Below, one piece after another: positions 26,583 to 39,163 of a DNA stretch of 64,000 nucleotides. A model generated the notes under the pieces. It saw nothing but the letters and a program-made list of their open reading frames with translations, did no database searches and was not told where the DNA came from. Source of the DNA: Varroa destructor (lineage: Eukaryota; Arthropoda; Arachnida; Mesostigmata; Varroidae); contig NW_019211454.1 in the NCBI RefSeq assembly GCF_002443255.2, positions 20,241,037 through 20,305,036 on the forward strand, written 5' to 3'. A program made the translations under genes and the position numbers. Each line of letters starts with the position of its first letter. Positions within the stretch are counted from its first letter, which is position 1.

Positions 26583-28444
26583 CCATCAACTTAAAGCCTG
26601 AGGGCGCTACTAGTAGGGGCAAATTTGAAAAAGAAAACGGTCATTTGGCTAATTTTTTACCTTCAATAAAAGAAGTTCTTTCAAACCGATATTTTCGGCC
26701 TCACTTGGGGTTTCACAATATTTTAAGCCACTGTTCAAAACTAATTGTCGCAAGGTGCATTTGGCAAAATATCCGAAAATTTTCATTTTTTTAAGGAGTT
26801 GTCAACAGAGCTTCCGCTTACCCTTAATAGCAATGCTGTTTGACACGCAAGGAGCCTCTAGGACATGAAAGAAAATACCTTAAGACGTGACCTGACAAGC
26901 ATGAAGTAGGTTGACATTTTGTTATCCATTGCTACAGCAATTTGTTTAGCTAGGCATTACATAAATACGCAGAGTTACAGCGAAAGTTTGCGTCAAATAG
27001 ATTTCGACATAACTAAAAAATAAGCAAGAAATAGAAATTCTAGAAAAGGTCTCAGATCTACATAATGGAATAACTTTTAAGTCATCTTCTATTTCATTAT
27101 AAAAAAGGATTCATGTCAAGATTTCACATATATTATAGCTAAAATTAATCCAACTAGTTAACGAATGATGTTCCTTTACTTTTTGCGTAGGACGTACTCT
27201 ATTTCAGGTAGATACGAGACTCTTTTTAATGGATATATATACATATCAAAGAAAACAAAAAAACTTTTATAAAAAACTTAACTTCTAAATGGTTGAATGC
27301 GTGCGCGTTGATTATTTCTTTGTCTTAAAAAGCACTAGTCTCTTGGAACGATTAGTTTCTCGTAGTTCGTTCTATAAAACTAAAGAGAGCTGGTTAAATT
27401 AAAAGATAAAACGCCAAAAATAATTGCAGATTGCAAAATCAAATGACATTATTAATGGTGTCGAGCCACACAATATGTTACTGGTACGACCTGCTTAGAA
27501 AATTAAGATCAACGAACGCGGAAAAGCGGGGAGAATCATCTAATTTATTGGCGCCACACTGTGACAGGATCGTACGCGAGTTCCCCTCTGTTCTGTGTCG
27601 TTCACAGAAGAGGCCGACAAGAGGAAAACTGGCTTCGCCTACCTCGCATTTCTTTTCCCTTTTTTCTTCTTTTGTTTCGCTGTAGGAACAGAAGCATCGA
27701 TGTTGGTCAGTTCTTTACTTCGTTAATATTAATTTATCAGATTATGCTACTAATACGCAGACCGTAACACGGATGAATGTTAGAATAGAGACAGAAGTAA
27801 AACGTTTTATTTCATATACTATCGTCAGTCAACAGTAGCAGGAAATTTGGTTGAGTAAAATATACGCTGAACAACGCTGAACGAATGAAGTCCGATTATT
27901 TTATAAAACTGCATAGAGACCTGCTATTATTGTCTAAAGGCCCAGAAAGCTTTACTTGCTTCGTCAAGAACAATGCACGTACGTGCCAACACTGGTCATG
28001 TGATTGCTCTGGAAGGCAAACGCAGATGGATTAGTTACAAGAAAACATCAGAACTGGGTGACAACGGAGAAGGGAACAGGGGGTGTGGTGTGTCTGCTTT
28101 TTTTCTGAAGTTCGCTTCGTTTTCTGAAGTGAACTCCAGTGGCTCATTTGGGCCTTTTAGGAGCTCTCCCCTTCCTGGTAAAAGACAGCGAAGCCATCGC
28201 TTCATCTGAAAAAACAGCGGTAGCGGCGGAAACGGGGGAAAACCGGCTGCGGAGCAAAAGAAAGCAATGACTCTAAAATGGAAGAAAGGCCGAAACTAAA
28301 GGAGGTGCGGGAACGAAAAAGGAAGGGGCGACAGGCGGTTTATTGGAGGAAACGCAGAGCTTCTAAGAAGTACATGGTAGTGTCACGGCGTATTCGTGGT
28401 TGAGAATCTGAGTCGAGCGAGCAAGCGGGAAAATGGGTTGGTCG

Positions 28445-28467
28445 GCCAGCCAGCCAGCCAGCCAGCT
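28445..28467. repeat. (GCCA)n microsatellite
   Basis: Five consecutive GCCA/CCAG units followed by GCTTGCTAGC. Confidence 0.85.
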
Positions 28468-30158
28468 TGCTAGCTCTACGCGCAAGCTCTACGGGAGGGG
28501 GCTGAGCAGTGGGTGTAGCGGGAACAGAGACAGCGCCAGTTGGGAGGCGACTCGAATATTGGGGATAAAAACAAATGACCGAAGGCAATAGGCAGTAGCG
28601 AGGATATGGTATAATAGACTAGTTTCCGTCCCCGTTCGCAGACCGTCGTAAAGCAACGCGACCCAATTCAAAATGGACACTCCTACCTAAAATCAGTTCA
28701 CCTCCTTCTCGTCGATTCTATTTATTCCAAGTATTTCCGCAGGATTTCTTCCGGCTTCTCTAAGGACTGTTAGTCCAACCAGCCTGCCTACTACCAGAGT
28801 GTCGTATGGTTAGTCTCTTTCGTAGCTTAATCCAGTGCACAGTGAAAAGAAGCTTCATCATGTGAACTCGGAAAGCCGTGACGCAGTTAAAGAGTTGAAG
28901 AAGCTTCAAGTTGGTTCATTCGAAGGTGATTGGAATGCTTGACTTGTACTTCACTCGGTTTAAAGCCTCCATGCTCTTCACATCTACATTCAAGCCGTAG
29001 CCCGCTCCCATGCAGCACAATGTCGTTTAAAAAGGACAGAAGACACCAAACAGCAAATCCCCTATGCTTTTTTCAGATTCGGCTGCGCCTCTGTTCTCGA
29101 CGTATTACGAACCAGCTGTTGAGCAGGCTGGAGCATCACGAAGCTGAATGGTTCAGAGCAAGTAAACGTGAGTGTGAGGGCAAAAGTTCTCACAAACTTT
29201 TGGAAAACCCTTGGAGCTCTTCGGCGGTGGCATTACAGTGCTGCCCAATGTTCAAAAGCGGACAGAGGTCCAAGAAGAGAGTGGACAAATAAGAGAAACA
29301 CAGATGGAAAAAAACAGCGTCGGTGTAAATAATTCTGTTGGCTTTATAGCTTACCAAATCCACTTCCACTCTTGCAGTCGACCAAGCCGTATTATAATAG
29401 ACATTAGCGAAGAACCCAGCTAATCAGCACTTAAAAAGGCCGAACAGCTTCCCACTAAAGTAGATACACAGTTGATACTCGGACCAGCAGCTGTCTTGAG
29501 CAAATTGTCTACGGCCGGCTGGGCTGAGCTGGATGTGGCCAGGCCTCGCAGAATCTAAAAGAAGATAGGCGTGCGACACGCACGGGGGCTCCCGTTTAGC
29601 ACTTGATGCGAGCGATAGACCGAAACCCGAATACGAGTCTAGTCTGTCAGATGCGGATCTGCTGTTACAGCAGCAGCAGTTACCCACGAGTTACAAGCCG
29701 ACCTTTCCGAAACTTCGAAAATAAACAGGGTACAACCTCCGTTTGTTCCTTCATTGGCTCACTCGCTCGTTAATCCTTCTTTTGCCAGTAACCCTTAGGG
29801 AGAATAGCCGTTACGTCAAGCAATCACCATTTACCGGTATTGAGCGAGGAGAAAACTTGTTAACATTTCTAGGTAGCCTGCCTCATGGCATATGTAATGC
29901 GTGACAGGTCCGCCAACCAGCTCCCCTATTAATAAGTTGAAACGTCTCATTTCGAGGTGTCTTCGCTAATTGTCTAAGACATTAGACACGCGGCCTTTCG
30001 CAAATCTACTGGGTCACATGCTCGTGTGTTACAACCCTCTAAACACTAATCTCTTTTTAGTAACTAATCCAAAAAGTAGATTTACTATTTGAAAATAAAT
30101 ACTGTTGACCGAGTAGCGCCCAGGATCATTAAGTGTTCTTGGTCGAAACGAATAACTT

Positions 30159-30180
30159 GATGATGATGATGAAGATGATA
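30159..30180. repeat. (GAT)n microsatellite, slightly interrupted
   Basis: GATGATGATGATGAAGATGA: GAT repeats with one GAA variant. Confidence 0.85.
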
Positions 30181-30948
30181 CATCGTTGACTCATTGACGG
30201 AATAACTAACAATAAATGTTTCGATAATCAAAGCTATTCAGAGTTGCGTGAAGTAGCTTTAACCGACTGTACTTAAACTTGAGACCTTATTCGGACTCAA
30301 AATCTTCCTTGTCTTACTTGTTCCTGGAATTTTCAGGCTCTTATAGCAGCAGCGCTCTTTCAGCTCGGTCCACCACCCAACACCAAATTATACACACAAG
30401 CGCTTACAGCGACGCAACTCGTATTTGTTAGTTAGGCCTCCTAAAGCACTAGGACATAAGAGTAGTACACCGGTGTAGCAGCAGTGTGAATAGGTAAACA
30501 CTATGTAGGCCAAGCGACACCAATTACATAGATAGGCATACGAAACAGGCCAACCCAATTTAATTTTTCCAGGTCAATCTAACCCAGCTGGCAGCCAACA
30601 GAAAAAAATCCAAAACTATCAAAGACGTTACTCAAACCCTTTCGTTTCAATTTGTAGCATTACAGGCAAGTTGCGCGCCTTTTTAAACGATGATGTCGTA
30701 ATAACTGAGCAACTACGGAGCTACCAATGGTGCTCAGCTCACGAATAGACGGAGATTGTCGTCTAGGAAATTATCCAATAAGAGATCCACCACATCGATC
30801 AGTAGAGATAAACGACAGACTATCTAGCAGGCCAAAAATGTGCTCTTAATCGAAATCCGATTATTCGCTCCTTTATCTTCCTTACGTTCCTCTCTTCTTC
30901 ACTCCATGTACACGGCATTTCTTTATTTCAAATGGTAAGCAACACGGC

Positions 30949-30980
30949 ACTGACTGACTGACTGACTGACTGCCTGACTG
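30949..30980. repeat. (ACTG)n microsatellite, slightly interrupted
   Basis: Tetranucleotide ACTG units in tandem with one TGCC variant near the right end. Confidence 0.9.
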
Positions 30981-33900
30981 AAAGAGCTTAGTTGCAACTC
31001 TGTTGCACTTCTATATATTCCCTCTTTTGCTGTTCTCCTACGAATCGTAGTAAAATAATTCGGTTTGCCGTCCACATAGTGATCAGGAGAATTAGCAGTA
31101 GGCCATATTTTTGACGTATTTTCTCCAGCATATTTAGGTTGCAGAACATTAATACTGATCACCCATATATATATTTATATGTATATAGATCTGTGCCGAT
31201 GCACCTACGGAGAATGACGAAGCCGACGATTACTGACGGTCAATCGGTCCTCACAGACAATAACTTCACGCGCAACAAATTATAGTAAAACAAACAGATG
31301 GAAGAGGAGAAGCAGGAAATAGAGAGGCTGGCTGCGTTTTAAAGGCGGCACCAGTCCCCAAAAAGCGCCAGATCAGATCCGAGCACGGATAAGCTTTCAG
31401 TGTCACAATCTAAAGCCACACCCCGTACCTAGTCACACATACACAGGCCGACAGAGCACGACGCGTGTGACGTTTGAGATGAACGTGATCCGATCAGATA
31501 GCGAGCATCAACCAATAACTACGGCGATTTCTACAGACATCGCTGTTAGCAAAACTAGCCACCACGACGAAATACAGAGGAGAAAGATTACGACAGTGAC
31601 GGCAACGATTAGTAGGAGATAATAGATATTACAGCATGTTGCAACAAGGAAAGTTGAAACTGTAATCAGGACAAACAATACAGACACATAAATCTCACCT
31701 CCTTCATTTACCTACCCAGATCTCTCCATGCCCCGATTGCTTACGCAGGTTTAGTTGTCACGTGTGCGCTCTTGGATGTGCTAGCCTGGCCTTTCGACAG
31801 AAACTGGCCCTTCTTCTGCTTTGATATATCCCACACAGTGATGGCCTAACCCGTCGTCAGTACTGCTGCCATCAGCAATGCCAAGTTTAGTATCCCCTGA
31901 CTTCCCCCGTAACCGACCTAGCCAAACTGTAGCAAGTATAACTACCTACTGACGGAATGATGCGGTGGAATAACCGCCCTGGAAGTCGATGAGGAGGAGG
32001 AGAAAGAACAGCGTAAGTCTGCGGGCGCGGTGGCAGTGGCGTAGGGCTAACAAAATAGCCTTAGCCGTTAGAATTAGCTCAGCAAGAAATAACAGCCAGC
32101 CAACAAGCAAATGGCGGAGAGAGAGTCAGAGTGAAAGTCATGGGGGCTGATTCAGTTTTGTCGAGGACCAACGGACCTCTGACTGTCGCGACGGTTGCTG
32201 TTAGCCGTCAACGGCTTTGTACCGAGAAGAGAGACCTAAAACAGGTGGTGCGACAACAAAGTGATCGCTATCCTAAGACAGAGCAACAGACAGCCACGGA
32301 ACTAAAAGCAAAGAAGAAGCCCACCTCGGCACGAGCCGTCGTCGTTATCACCTTCGTCATGGCCACCCTAACTTTTCCCTCTGGCTCACTCATTCTCCTT
32401 TCTACTCCTACTATACCTTTTCTTCTATTCGCTCTTCCGTACTTGCCCACTCTCCCTAAAACTCGCGTACATGCCCTGTTATCCCCCGCGTGGGCCCTGT
32501 TCACCCCGCTGTCTGTTTTCGCCCATAACGAATCGATGACGAAGGCCAGTAAGAAAAACCCACAGCTCATAGACAAGCGATGCCTCCAACACGGGTCTTT
32601 TTTATTCTGTCTCTGCGTCGCCGTCATCTTCGTTTGCCTATACTACCTACCCTATCACAGTTAGTAGTAGCACAGCTCCAATTCCTGTTTAGGTAGGCAG
32701 TAGCCAAAACAATGTACGATGAACAATGAACAGAGGGGAAACGCTGCGACGATCTATTCGCCTCCAACCAGCGTTGCGATGCTGGGGGATACTTCGCTGA
32801 CTTTTTCCTGTAGCAGTGAAATGGGGACGGCGCGAAAGTAGGAAGGGACCAGCCAAAAGAGGTACCTGGTAGGTTAAAGCAAAACAAGTAGGAAGCAGAT
32901 AGAACGATACAGACAGAAGGTGGGCCTCGTGGAGGTTGCTGCTTCTGTGAACCGTTGTGTAAAGTTTACTGCACGCAATATCACATAAAGTACTAGGCTG
33001 GCCCACAACTTCGAAGTGGAAATTTAGATAACAACAAGTCTGTGGCCCACACAACTTCAATCAATGATACATTAACCGGTATCACTGATGGTCCTTGCAC
33101 GCCTCTGAGGCAGCTTGTAAATTAAATTTTTCTGGAAGTTTATTTGCAATACATTAATCAATATGATTTTCACACCTTTCAAAGACTTCCTTAGAATTCA
33201 TGCTATCACAAAAGTGATGATCGAAAGGAGCAGAATTGTAACCGTAAGCTGGGCAAGGCAAAACATCCCAATTAAACTCGTACAAATTTTAGCGAGAACC
33301 AAAAAATGCGTAAAGTTAAGCGTTGTCATGATAAATAGTGCACTGCCTTAGTTTAAATTGTCGTTTGAAGAATACTACGAGGATTATAACCTGTCCTGAA
33401 TGACGCTGTCGGAGATTACCAACTTTTACTTTTCAAGAAAGCGTCCTGTTCATGTAATTTCAGAAGGTAATCGGTCGTGCACACGACGTCTGTCGGTCGC
33501 TGATTTGCCAAATCATGAGAAATCCAGATGTCGGCTCCACTGATGAAACTCGGAAGAATACATCTTTGCCTGAACATGCAATCGGCTATCGTGTTGAGAC
33601 CATATCCTCACGAGTTTGGATCGCACTCAGCCTGTCCTGTGCACAAAATTTCGAAATCGACCTTAAACACATTTTCGACATTTCTCTATTTGAGGCCTCG
33701 TACAATTTAGCTAGCGCGTGCAATCAAATCGAACCTAATTCTACAAATGCAGTGAACGATCGCTTTCCTGCGTTTAACCAGCTTTGTTTATAGCGCCAAA
33801 ATATAAACCGGTTCGAAGTCCGCTGCGAACTTGTGCAGTGAATAAATATTCGCTGAAACTAGCGTCAATATGACAGAGCTCAGGTTTAGGGCGTCATATA

Positions 33901-34891
33901 AGGCGATTAGCCTTATAGTAGTATGTAATGTAGTAGCCCTAGTAGATGTAATGCCAACATGTACACGAGATTACCTATAATTCTGCGGTAGCTACAGTTA
34001 ACAGACACATCATATCGGGCCTTTTTACCGTAGCACCTAAGTCATGAACTATATAATGCTTGGAGTAGAATATGACAACCCGATTCAGTTTATTACCGGC
34101 TGATTTGCCAGCGATCTTCACATAATGCAAGCGTAACTGTGGCTTAGTTAGACTGGTCGAAGCTCCGTCGCGGCAGTCGTAGTCACTGTTATCAGAATCA
34201 GTCAACGATGTATAAGAGTACGATTGTGACATTTTTTTGGCTGCTTTGAGCCGACGGTTTCGAATATGTTTTCTACAGTGCCTTTGCACAAGTCTTTTCA
34301 CAAGACACACACGCATACGGCTCTCAATGCCTATTTTTCTCTCTGTCTCGTCATACAAACAATTGTTTACATGACGCCTGTAAGCGCGGCTTTCCCCGTT
34401 GCTCTCGGTCAACAAATCAAGAAAGGGTAAAGTTTTTACTCAGTCATCTTTTACTAGCCGATGTTTGGGCTGATCAAGGTTTTCGTCGAACCGTCATTCG
34501 CGTCACCAAATACTTGTCGTATTGTAGTCAGATTGTGCCATGGCTTTTGACACTCTTACCGTTACTGTAATGCCTCGGATACGCTGTTATTGTTATTAAA
34601 AATGATTGCTTATTATCAAGAAAGAAGCGTCAGCATCAAGGGTGCAAAAAACTATTTTCTCTCATTCGTACGCGACCGTCGACTAACTGAGATCGCACAC
34701 CAAAAGCGCAACGTAAAATGTAATTGTTGACGTCACTTACGATGGCTCAATACTTCAATTATGTGACGTCTATTGCGGAGATACCGGATGAAATAGGCCT
34801 CAATGTAATATACGTTTATTTAGGCAAAAAGTAGTGTTGATACATCTAAGTCCGGCCTTTTTATGGGTCGTTTTCTAGACGAAAAAAAGAA

Positions 34892-34913
34892 ATATATATA
34901 TATATATATATAT
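34892..34913. repeat. (TA)n microsatellite
   Basis: An alternating AT run of about 11 units flanked by GAAA on the left and TTTC on the right, so the whole site is palindromic. Confidence 0.9.
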
Positions 34914-35652
34914 TTCAACAAAATTGTTTGCATGTGCCAAAGGAGTCATATCTAAAGATAATTTTTATGTAATATAGCCGTCATTCGCGGGAAGTACATC
35001 CCCAACTCAGGACTTAAAACACCTATTAGTCATTTTAAAAACATTCGTTATTTAAATTAATTTCTATTCGTAGCCATCATATAGATAAGTGTAAAGTCGT
35101 TTCAATGTGGCTCAAGTATGCTGCGTATGAAACATTGCGGCGGAAATAAATTTTTGGCTCATAGGAAGTCGAAAGACGCGAAAAGCTCAAGGGTGCAAAA
35201 AGGCACAGAAAATCTAAAAAATACTGATTCAGCTTGTCAGTTAAAATCGATACTCTGCCTTCAAAACATCTGTTAGTTGTTGCATAAAAAATCCAGGTGT
35301 AGCAAACGTGACCTGTTGAATAATTGAGTAAATTTTTGAATCTATACTCCATTAAGAATGTTCAGGTAAAAAATCCTTTTTAGATTTCTTAAAACCCTGA
35401 CGAAGGATAGCCACAACACAAATCGTCGATGCCGGAAAAAAAATTAAACTTTCACTTTTGATTGGGGTTCTGTCCGCACATTGGATAATAGCTGATTTTC
35501 ACTTAAATTGAGCACTGTTTCTAGTTATGATGGGCTTGGTGTTTTATTCTAGAAAAAACTGGCGCTCATCTGGAAAAAAACAAATAGCGGGTAAACGCAT
35601 GTCCGCTAGGAAAAGCAATCCGTTGTTGTTTATTGGAATCTGAATGCCCCAT

Positions 35653-35654
<2 letters not shown>

Positions 35655-35688
<34 letters not shown>
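35655..35688. repeat. (TA)17 microsatellite
   Basis: The longest simple repeat in the window: about 17 uninterrupted TA units. It is likely length-polymorphic. Confidence 0.95.
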
Positions 35689-35692
<4 letters not shown>

Positions 35693-36377
35693 CATAAATA
35701 TAGAGGGACATAAGCCACTTGACGACAGTTAGCAGTTGAGCTAACTATAATATGCATCAGTAAAATAAATGCCCATAACCGTTTTCGTTATAATGTAAAA
35801 TACAGGTTGTAGCAGTCGTGACAATGCTAGAGATAAACATTATGTTGGGGAATTTTTACAAGCTCAAATTCAGTCAACTTCACAACTTTTAAATTATAGT
35901 CTTATCTAATCTTAGTAATGAAAATGTGAGCAAGAAAGAATAATCTTAGAAGATTATCTTCGCATACTAGAATGACTAATCGCGACATAAGCAGCGTCTT
36001 AACAAATCGGGAACCTCATTACAGTCTCGCATCTGTGTATGCATTCAATGAAAAGCAGTCAGCTGGAGATTATGGTCAAAAATGCCGGTAAGCGACTTTA
36101 AAAAACAAATGAAAATTTTTTGCACAGTTATTGAATTATAGTGTCACGCTTTACTATAGATCAGCTTGCTCATACGTCAGTTTTTTTAGATAAGACCCAT
36201 CCAATCGAATATCAGGTATTTAATCAAAATTACTTCGCGCAGGAAATAATAAATTTTCTAAGTCTAAGGTCCTTTCTGAAAGCAAACTCAGAAGCATAAA
36301 CTGCATTTTTATCGCAAAGAAATAAAAATTGTAAATAGGTATACGAAAACATGATATAAGTAAACACATTAACTTAC

Positions 36378-36683
36378 TCATAACAGCCCAAGTGCGCTGC
36401 TCGATGAAATGGTCAATAAGGAGTTTGAGCGAATCTGTACACGCTAGACATTCTGCGGAAGCCACGCCGTCATGAGAGGCGAAGTTACATAACGACGAAA
36501 TGCCCGGCTTTAGCAGATCGAGATAATTCTTTATGCTTGTCTTACTACTGCCAGTTCCAGCGTCAGGAATACCCTCGAGAAGAGCATTCGTACCCACGAC
36601 GCACAGACACGCGACAGCACACGCTAGTACTGAAGTTACAGGAAACCCGTACATTGTCGACCGATTGTCCCCGGCAGCAACCT
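36378..36683 (-). CDS. 5' coding exon of a secreted protein, saposin-like cysteine pattern
   Basis: On the minus strand a pyrimidine tract ends in TTTCCAG at 36,684, so the exon opens at 36,683. Twenty-nine bases later an ATG at 36,654 sits in good context (ACAATG, A at -3). The frame runs 92 codons and leaves in phase 1 at an excellent donor, TGA/GTAAGT, at 36,378/36,377. Residues 1 to about 25 form a signal peptide: a short N-terminus, then the hydrophobic run SVLACAVACLCVV and a plausible cleavage site near TNA. Downstream, Cys56 and a C-L-A-C pair (Cys69, Cys72) followed by an amphipathic SLKLLIDHF helix resemble the start of a saposin-B domain. Secreted acid sphingomyelinases begin in a comparable way. 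I infer a saposin-domain protein, possibly sphingomyelinase-like, but only the first cysteines lie in this exon. The open frame past the donor, down to 36,220, is intron read-through. The gene continues to lower coordinates. Confidence 0.7.
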
Positions 36684-36995
36684 CTGGAAAGCGAAGTTAA
36701 GAAAAACTTGAACCTCATTTGTCGTAATAGAATATTTATTTAATTCACTGTAATCATATATTCGTTTCGTATTTCAAAAGTTCTGAGCAATAATTATTAT
36801 ATCGATTGTTTGTTAAGCGTTTACTCTCGTCACGTTGATAAGATATAAAAAAAAATATCGTATTCCAATCAAGCATACCAAGTTGAAACGGGGTGCAAAA
36901 GAGAACGTATAGACGCCACATATGTAATTAGTTGATTTAAAGAAATGAAAAAAGCTATTACTTAAAAAAGTACACCATTTACGGACCGTCTGCAT

Positions 36996-38730
36996 CAAAT
37001 ATGCACGACCCGCAGGAGTCTGGAAGTCTACGCATCAGAAGGTGACCAAGAAATCTAGAGCCCTTCTCAACAAACTTCTTCGGGAGGGATAGTTCGCGAG
37101 GCAACCAGACAACAGGGTAGTCTAGATTCCGAAGCCGGAAAAGAGGGGCACAATAGCGTATCTGCTTCCTCGATTGGCCGCTAAAATCATGGGATCCATT
37201 AACATAAGCAGGTTCAAACGTAAAATGGAGGCCAACCGGGCTTCGTCAGAACCACAAAATTATCTTTAGAAGTAAGTCAACCCTCGTACCATAAGAGAGT
37301 ACTGGAAAGGTCGCAAGGGAAGCGACAGAATACTTACAGCTCGCCGTTTTTTTTATATTACTAGATGTTAGAAATGCATTCAGCAAAATGAATAGAGAAT
37401 GGTGGATAAATATAGAAGCTCTAAAGCAAAAAGGAGCTCCCTAATACTTCAGGAAGATAATATCTTTATATTTAGAGGATGAAAATCTCCGGGCTGGGCG
37501 TCTGAGGAACAGGTCACAGCGGGAATCTCACAACGCTCGATTCTTGGACTAACGTTACCTATGACGAGCTGCTCAATATACTGAATATTCCAAACTACAC
37601 GGAAAACATTGCTTACACCGATGATTTAGCGTTACAAAGAACAGTTAAAAGAAAAGGGTAATGAAGACCTTGCCGCCACGATGAATTGGATAAAAGATAA
37701 CTCTTTTCAGATGACGCCGCTACTAGCGAGGCCATTTACCTAACACGAAAGAAAAAAGCTTTAGGAGTTGCGCTGTGAATAAAGGGAAATCGCATCTAGG
37801 TTAAAAACAGGTAACGTATCTAAAGGTTGTCCTGGATACTTGTGCGACAGCAACAACACATGGCAGCGAAAACTCTTTACTGTACGCTTCACTAGATGCA
37901 TCATCTAATAAAAATGAGAGGCTTCTTGGAAAGTATAAGACGCCTTTCAGCGTCGGAGGTAGCGTTCTCAGCTGCCAGGCTGCCCCGTATGGGCGACTAT
38001 TATTCTAGATGAGCATAAGAACCACAATCCTTGCTTACGGCACAACGAACTATAGTAATTAGAGCAGTCAGAGTATGTAAAACTGGCTCCATTAAAGCGG
38101 GCTTCATGTTAGCTAAAGTGCTTGTCTAGGATTCTCTGGCGGCAAAAAGAACGGAGCGATATCTGGTAGATGATAAGACCAGAACAACAACGATGCCGAA
38201 ATGGTAAGAAGGATGACCATAACCAGGCACGACAGATAAAATTTCTTATTCCGGATCTATGAGCCTATGTATGAAGGTAACAATGGATATCTCTCCCTTT
38301 GCACCACGCGAATATTAACTGGACATGGTCAATACCACAACTACATGGTGCAAATAGGGAAAACCTAGCATAAAGTATGCTTATCATACGCGTGAACTAA
38401 AACAGATCGGATGCACTATTTCGTATTTAAAAGTAAAACTTTCCTAAAAGATTACAGAGAAGCAAAGGTTGTGGACCATGATTAAGGACGCTGTTCGCCA
38501 TGTGCTTGGATTTGTAGAGGAATAGAGTAAAGAAACGACTTTTCGGGAACCTTTATGCGCAAGAAAGAAGACTTTGAAAAAGCAAAAAGGAGGAGATTCG
38601 AAAAGAAGTGTCAGAAAGCACAAAACGCCGTAGAAAAGAAAAAAGAAAGACACTTTCCCTTCGAGGAATTTGGAGTGACGTTTCAGAACGAGCCCAGTAG
38701 AAGTAGAATAACAAAGAGAATAGCGGTTTA
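36996..38730 (+). mobile_element. R1-like non-LTR retrotransposon relic (RT to C-terminus)
   Basis: The landmarks follow the order of an R1-clade ORF2. LLNKLLREG is near 37,065 and IPKPEK at 37,126-37,143. A GKIME-like AAKIMG segment follows. LLDVRNAF, the RT palm strand with the first catalytic Asp, is at 37,358-37,381. GISQRSILGLT at 37,522-37,554 corresponds to the GVPQGS.LGP box. YTDD at 37,614-37,625 is the catalytic YxDD box, with the lead Ala replaced by Thr. LTGHG..HNYM near 38,315 is the hallmark before the C-terminal zinc knuckle. FMRKKEDFEKAKRRR near 38,554 matches the charged tail. At least half a dozen stops and shifts kill it. The endonuclease and ORF1 are missing, a 5' truncation typical of target-primed insertion. 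It lies antisense to the exon at 36,378-36,683 and just upstream of it, probably inside that gene's intron. Confidence 0.9.
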
Positions 38731-39163
38731 GTGAATGCTGTCGAGCTCTATACGGTTTCGATTGTCTGCAGTAAGGTGCGCCCACATTCCTGCCCCATCA
38801 AAAGGATTATAAAGGGGAGTAGCTCGAAGTAGTCTAGACCTGCATAAATGCATTAGCCCACACATCTTTAAAAAAGAAAAACAGGTACCCATGTTTTCGC
38901 TATGGTAACGTGTTTTCTTACTAACCGGATGTACACTAAGTTCAAATCTTGGTGTAGAAGTACTTTAGTAAAAACCCACGTGTTTAAAAGACCATGAATA
39001 AACAAGTTTACGCATATGCTCGCAAACGGATCTAATATAAATTTGGATCCAGCTCATGCTGTAATCTGCCGCGCTGGCAGCACTAGTTCTGTCGACAAAC
39101 GCTAACCGACAGAACACACTGCCTTAAAATGGTCCAATCGCTGCACCGTAGACCGGGTTCTAC

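Larger units (their letters stand above)
18901..36377. other. Long stretch with no supported gene; simple repeats only
   Basis: This 17-kb stretch alternates between CAG/CTG- and CGA-rich patches (about 19.0-20.8, 21.2-22.6, 25.8-26.3, 27.9-29.7 and 31.2-32.9 kb) and AT-rich spacers. The ORFs are short and overlap on both strands. The longest, near 32,131-32,664, is expected by chance at this length. Microsatellites at 25,081, 26,565, 28,445, 30,159, 30,949, 34,892 and 35,655 are listed separately. Anything left of 36,378 may be intron of the minus-strand gene whose exon ends there, but I could not recognise its next exon. Confidence 0.5.

Noticed and set aside
32131..32664. Longest ORF in the window, 177 codons, plus strand
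   Set aside because: It begins at GTG, with the first ATG three codons in. It has no recognisable domain and an opposing ORF of 119 codons. About one ORF of this length is expected by chance in 64 kb.
33808..33822. tRNA B-box-like GGTTCGAAGTCC
   Set aside because: No A box, acceptor stem or cloverleaf can be drawn around it on either strand.
33975..34415. 146-codon minus-strand frame with a basic region then an acidic Ser-rich region
   Set aside because: It starts at TTG, has weak flanking splice sites, matches no known domain and does not fit the phase of the exon at 36,378. Chance explains the length.
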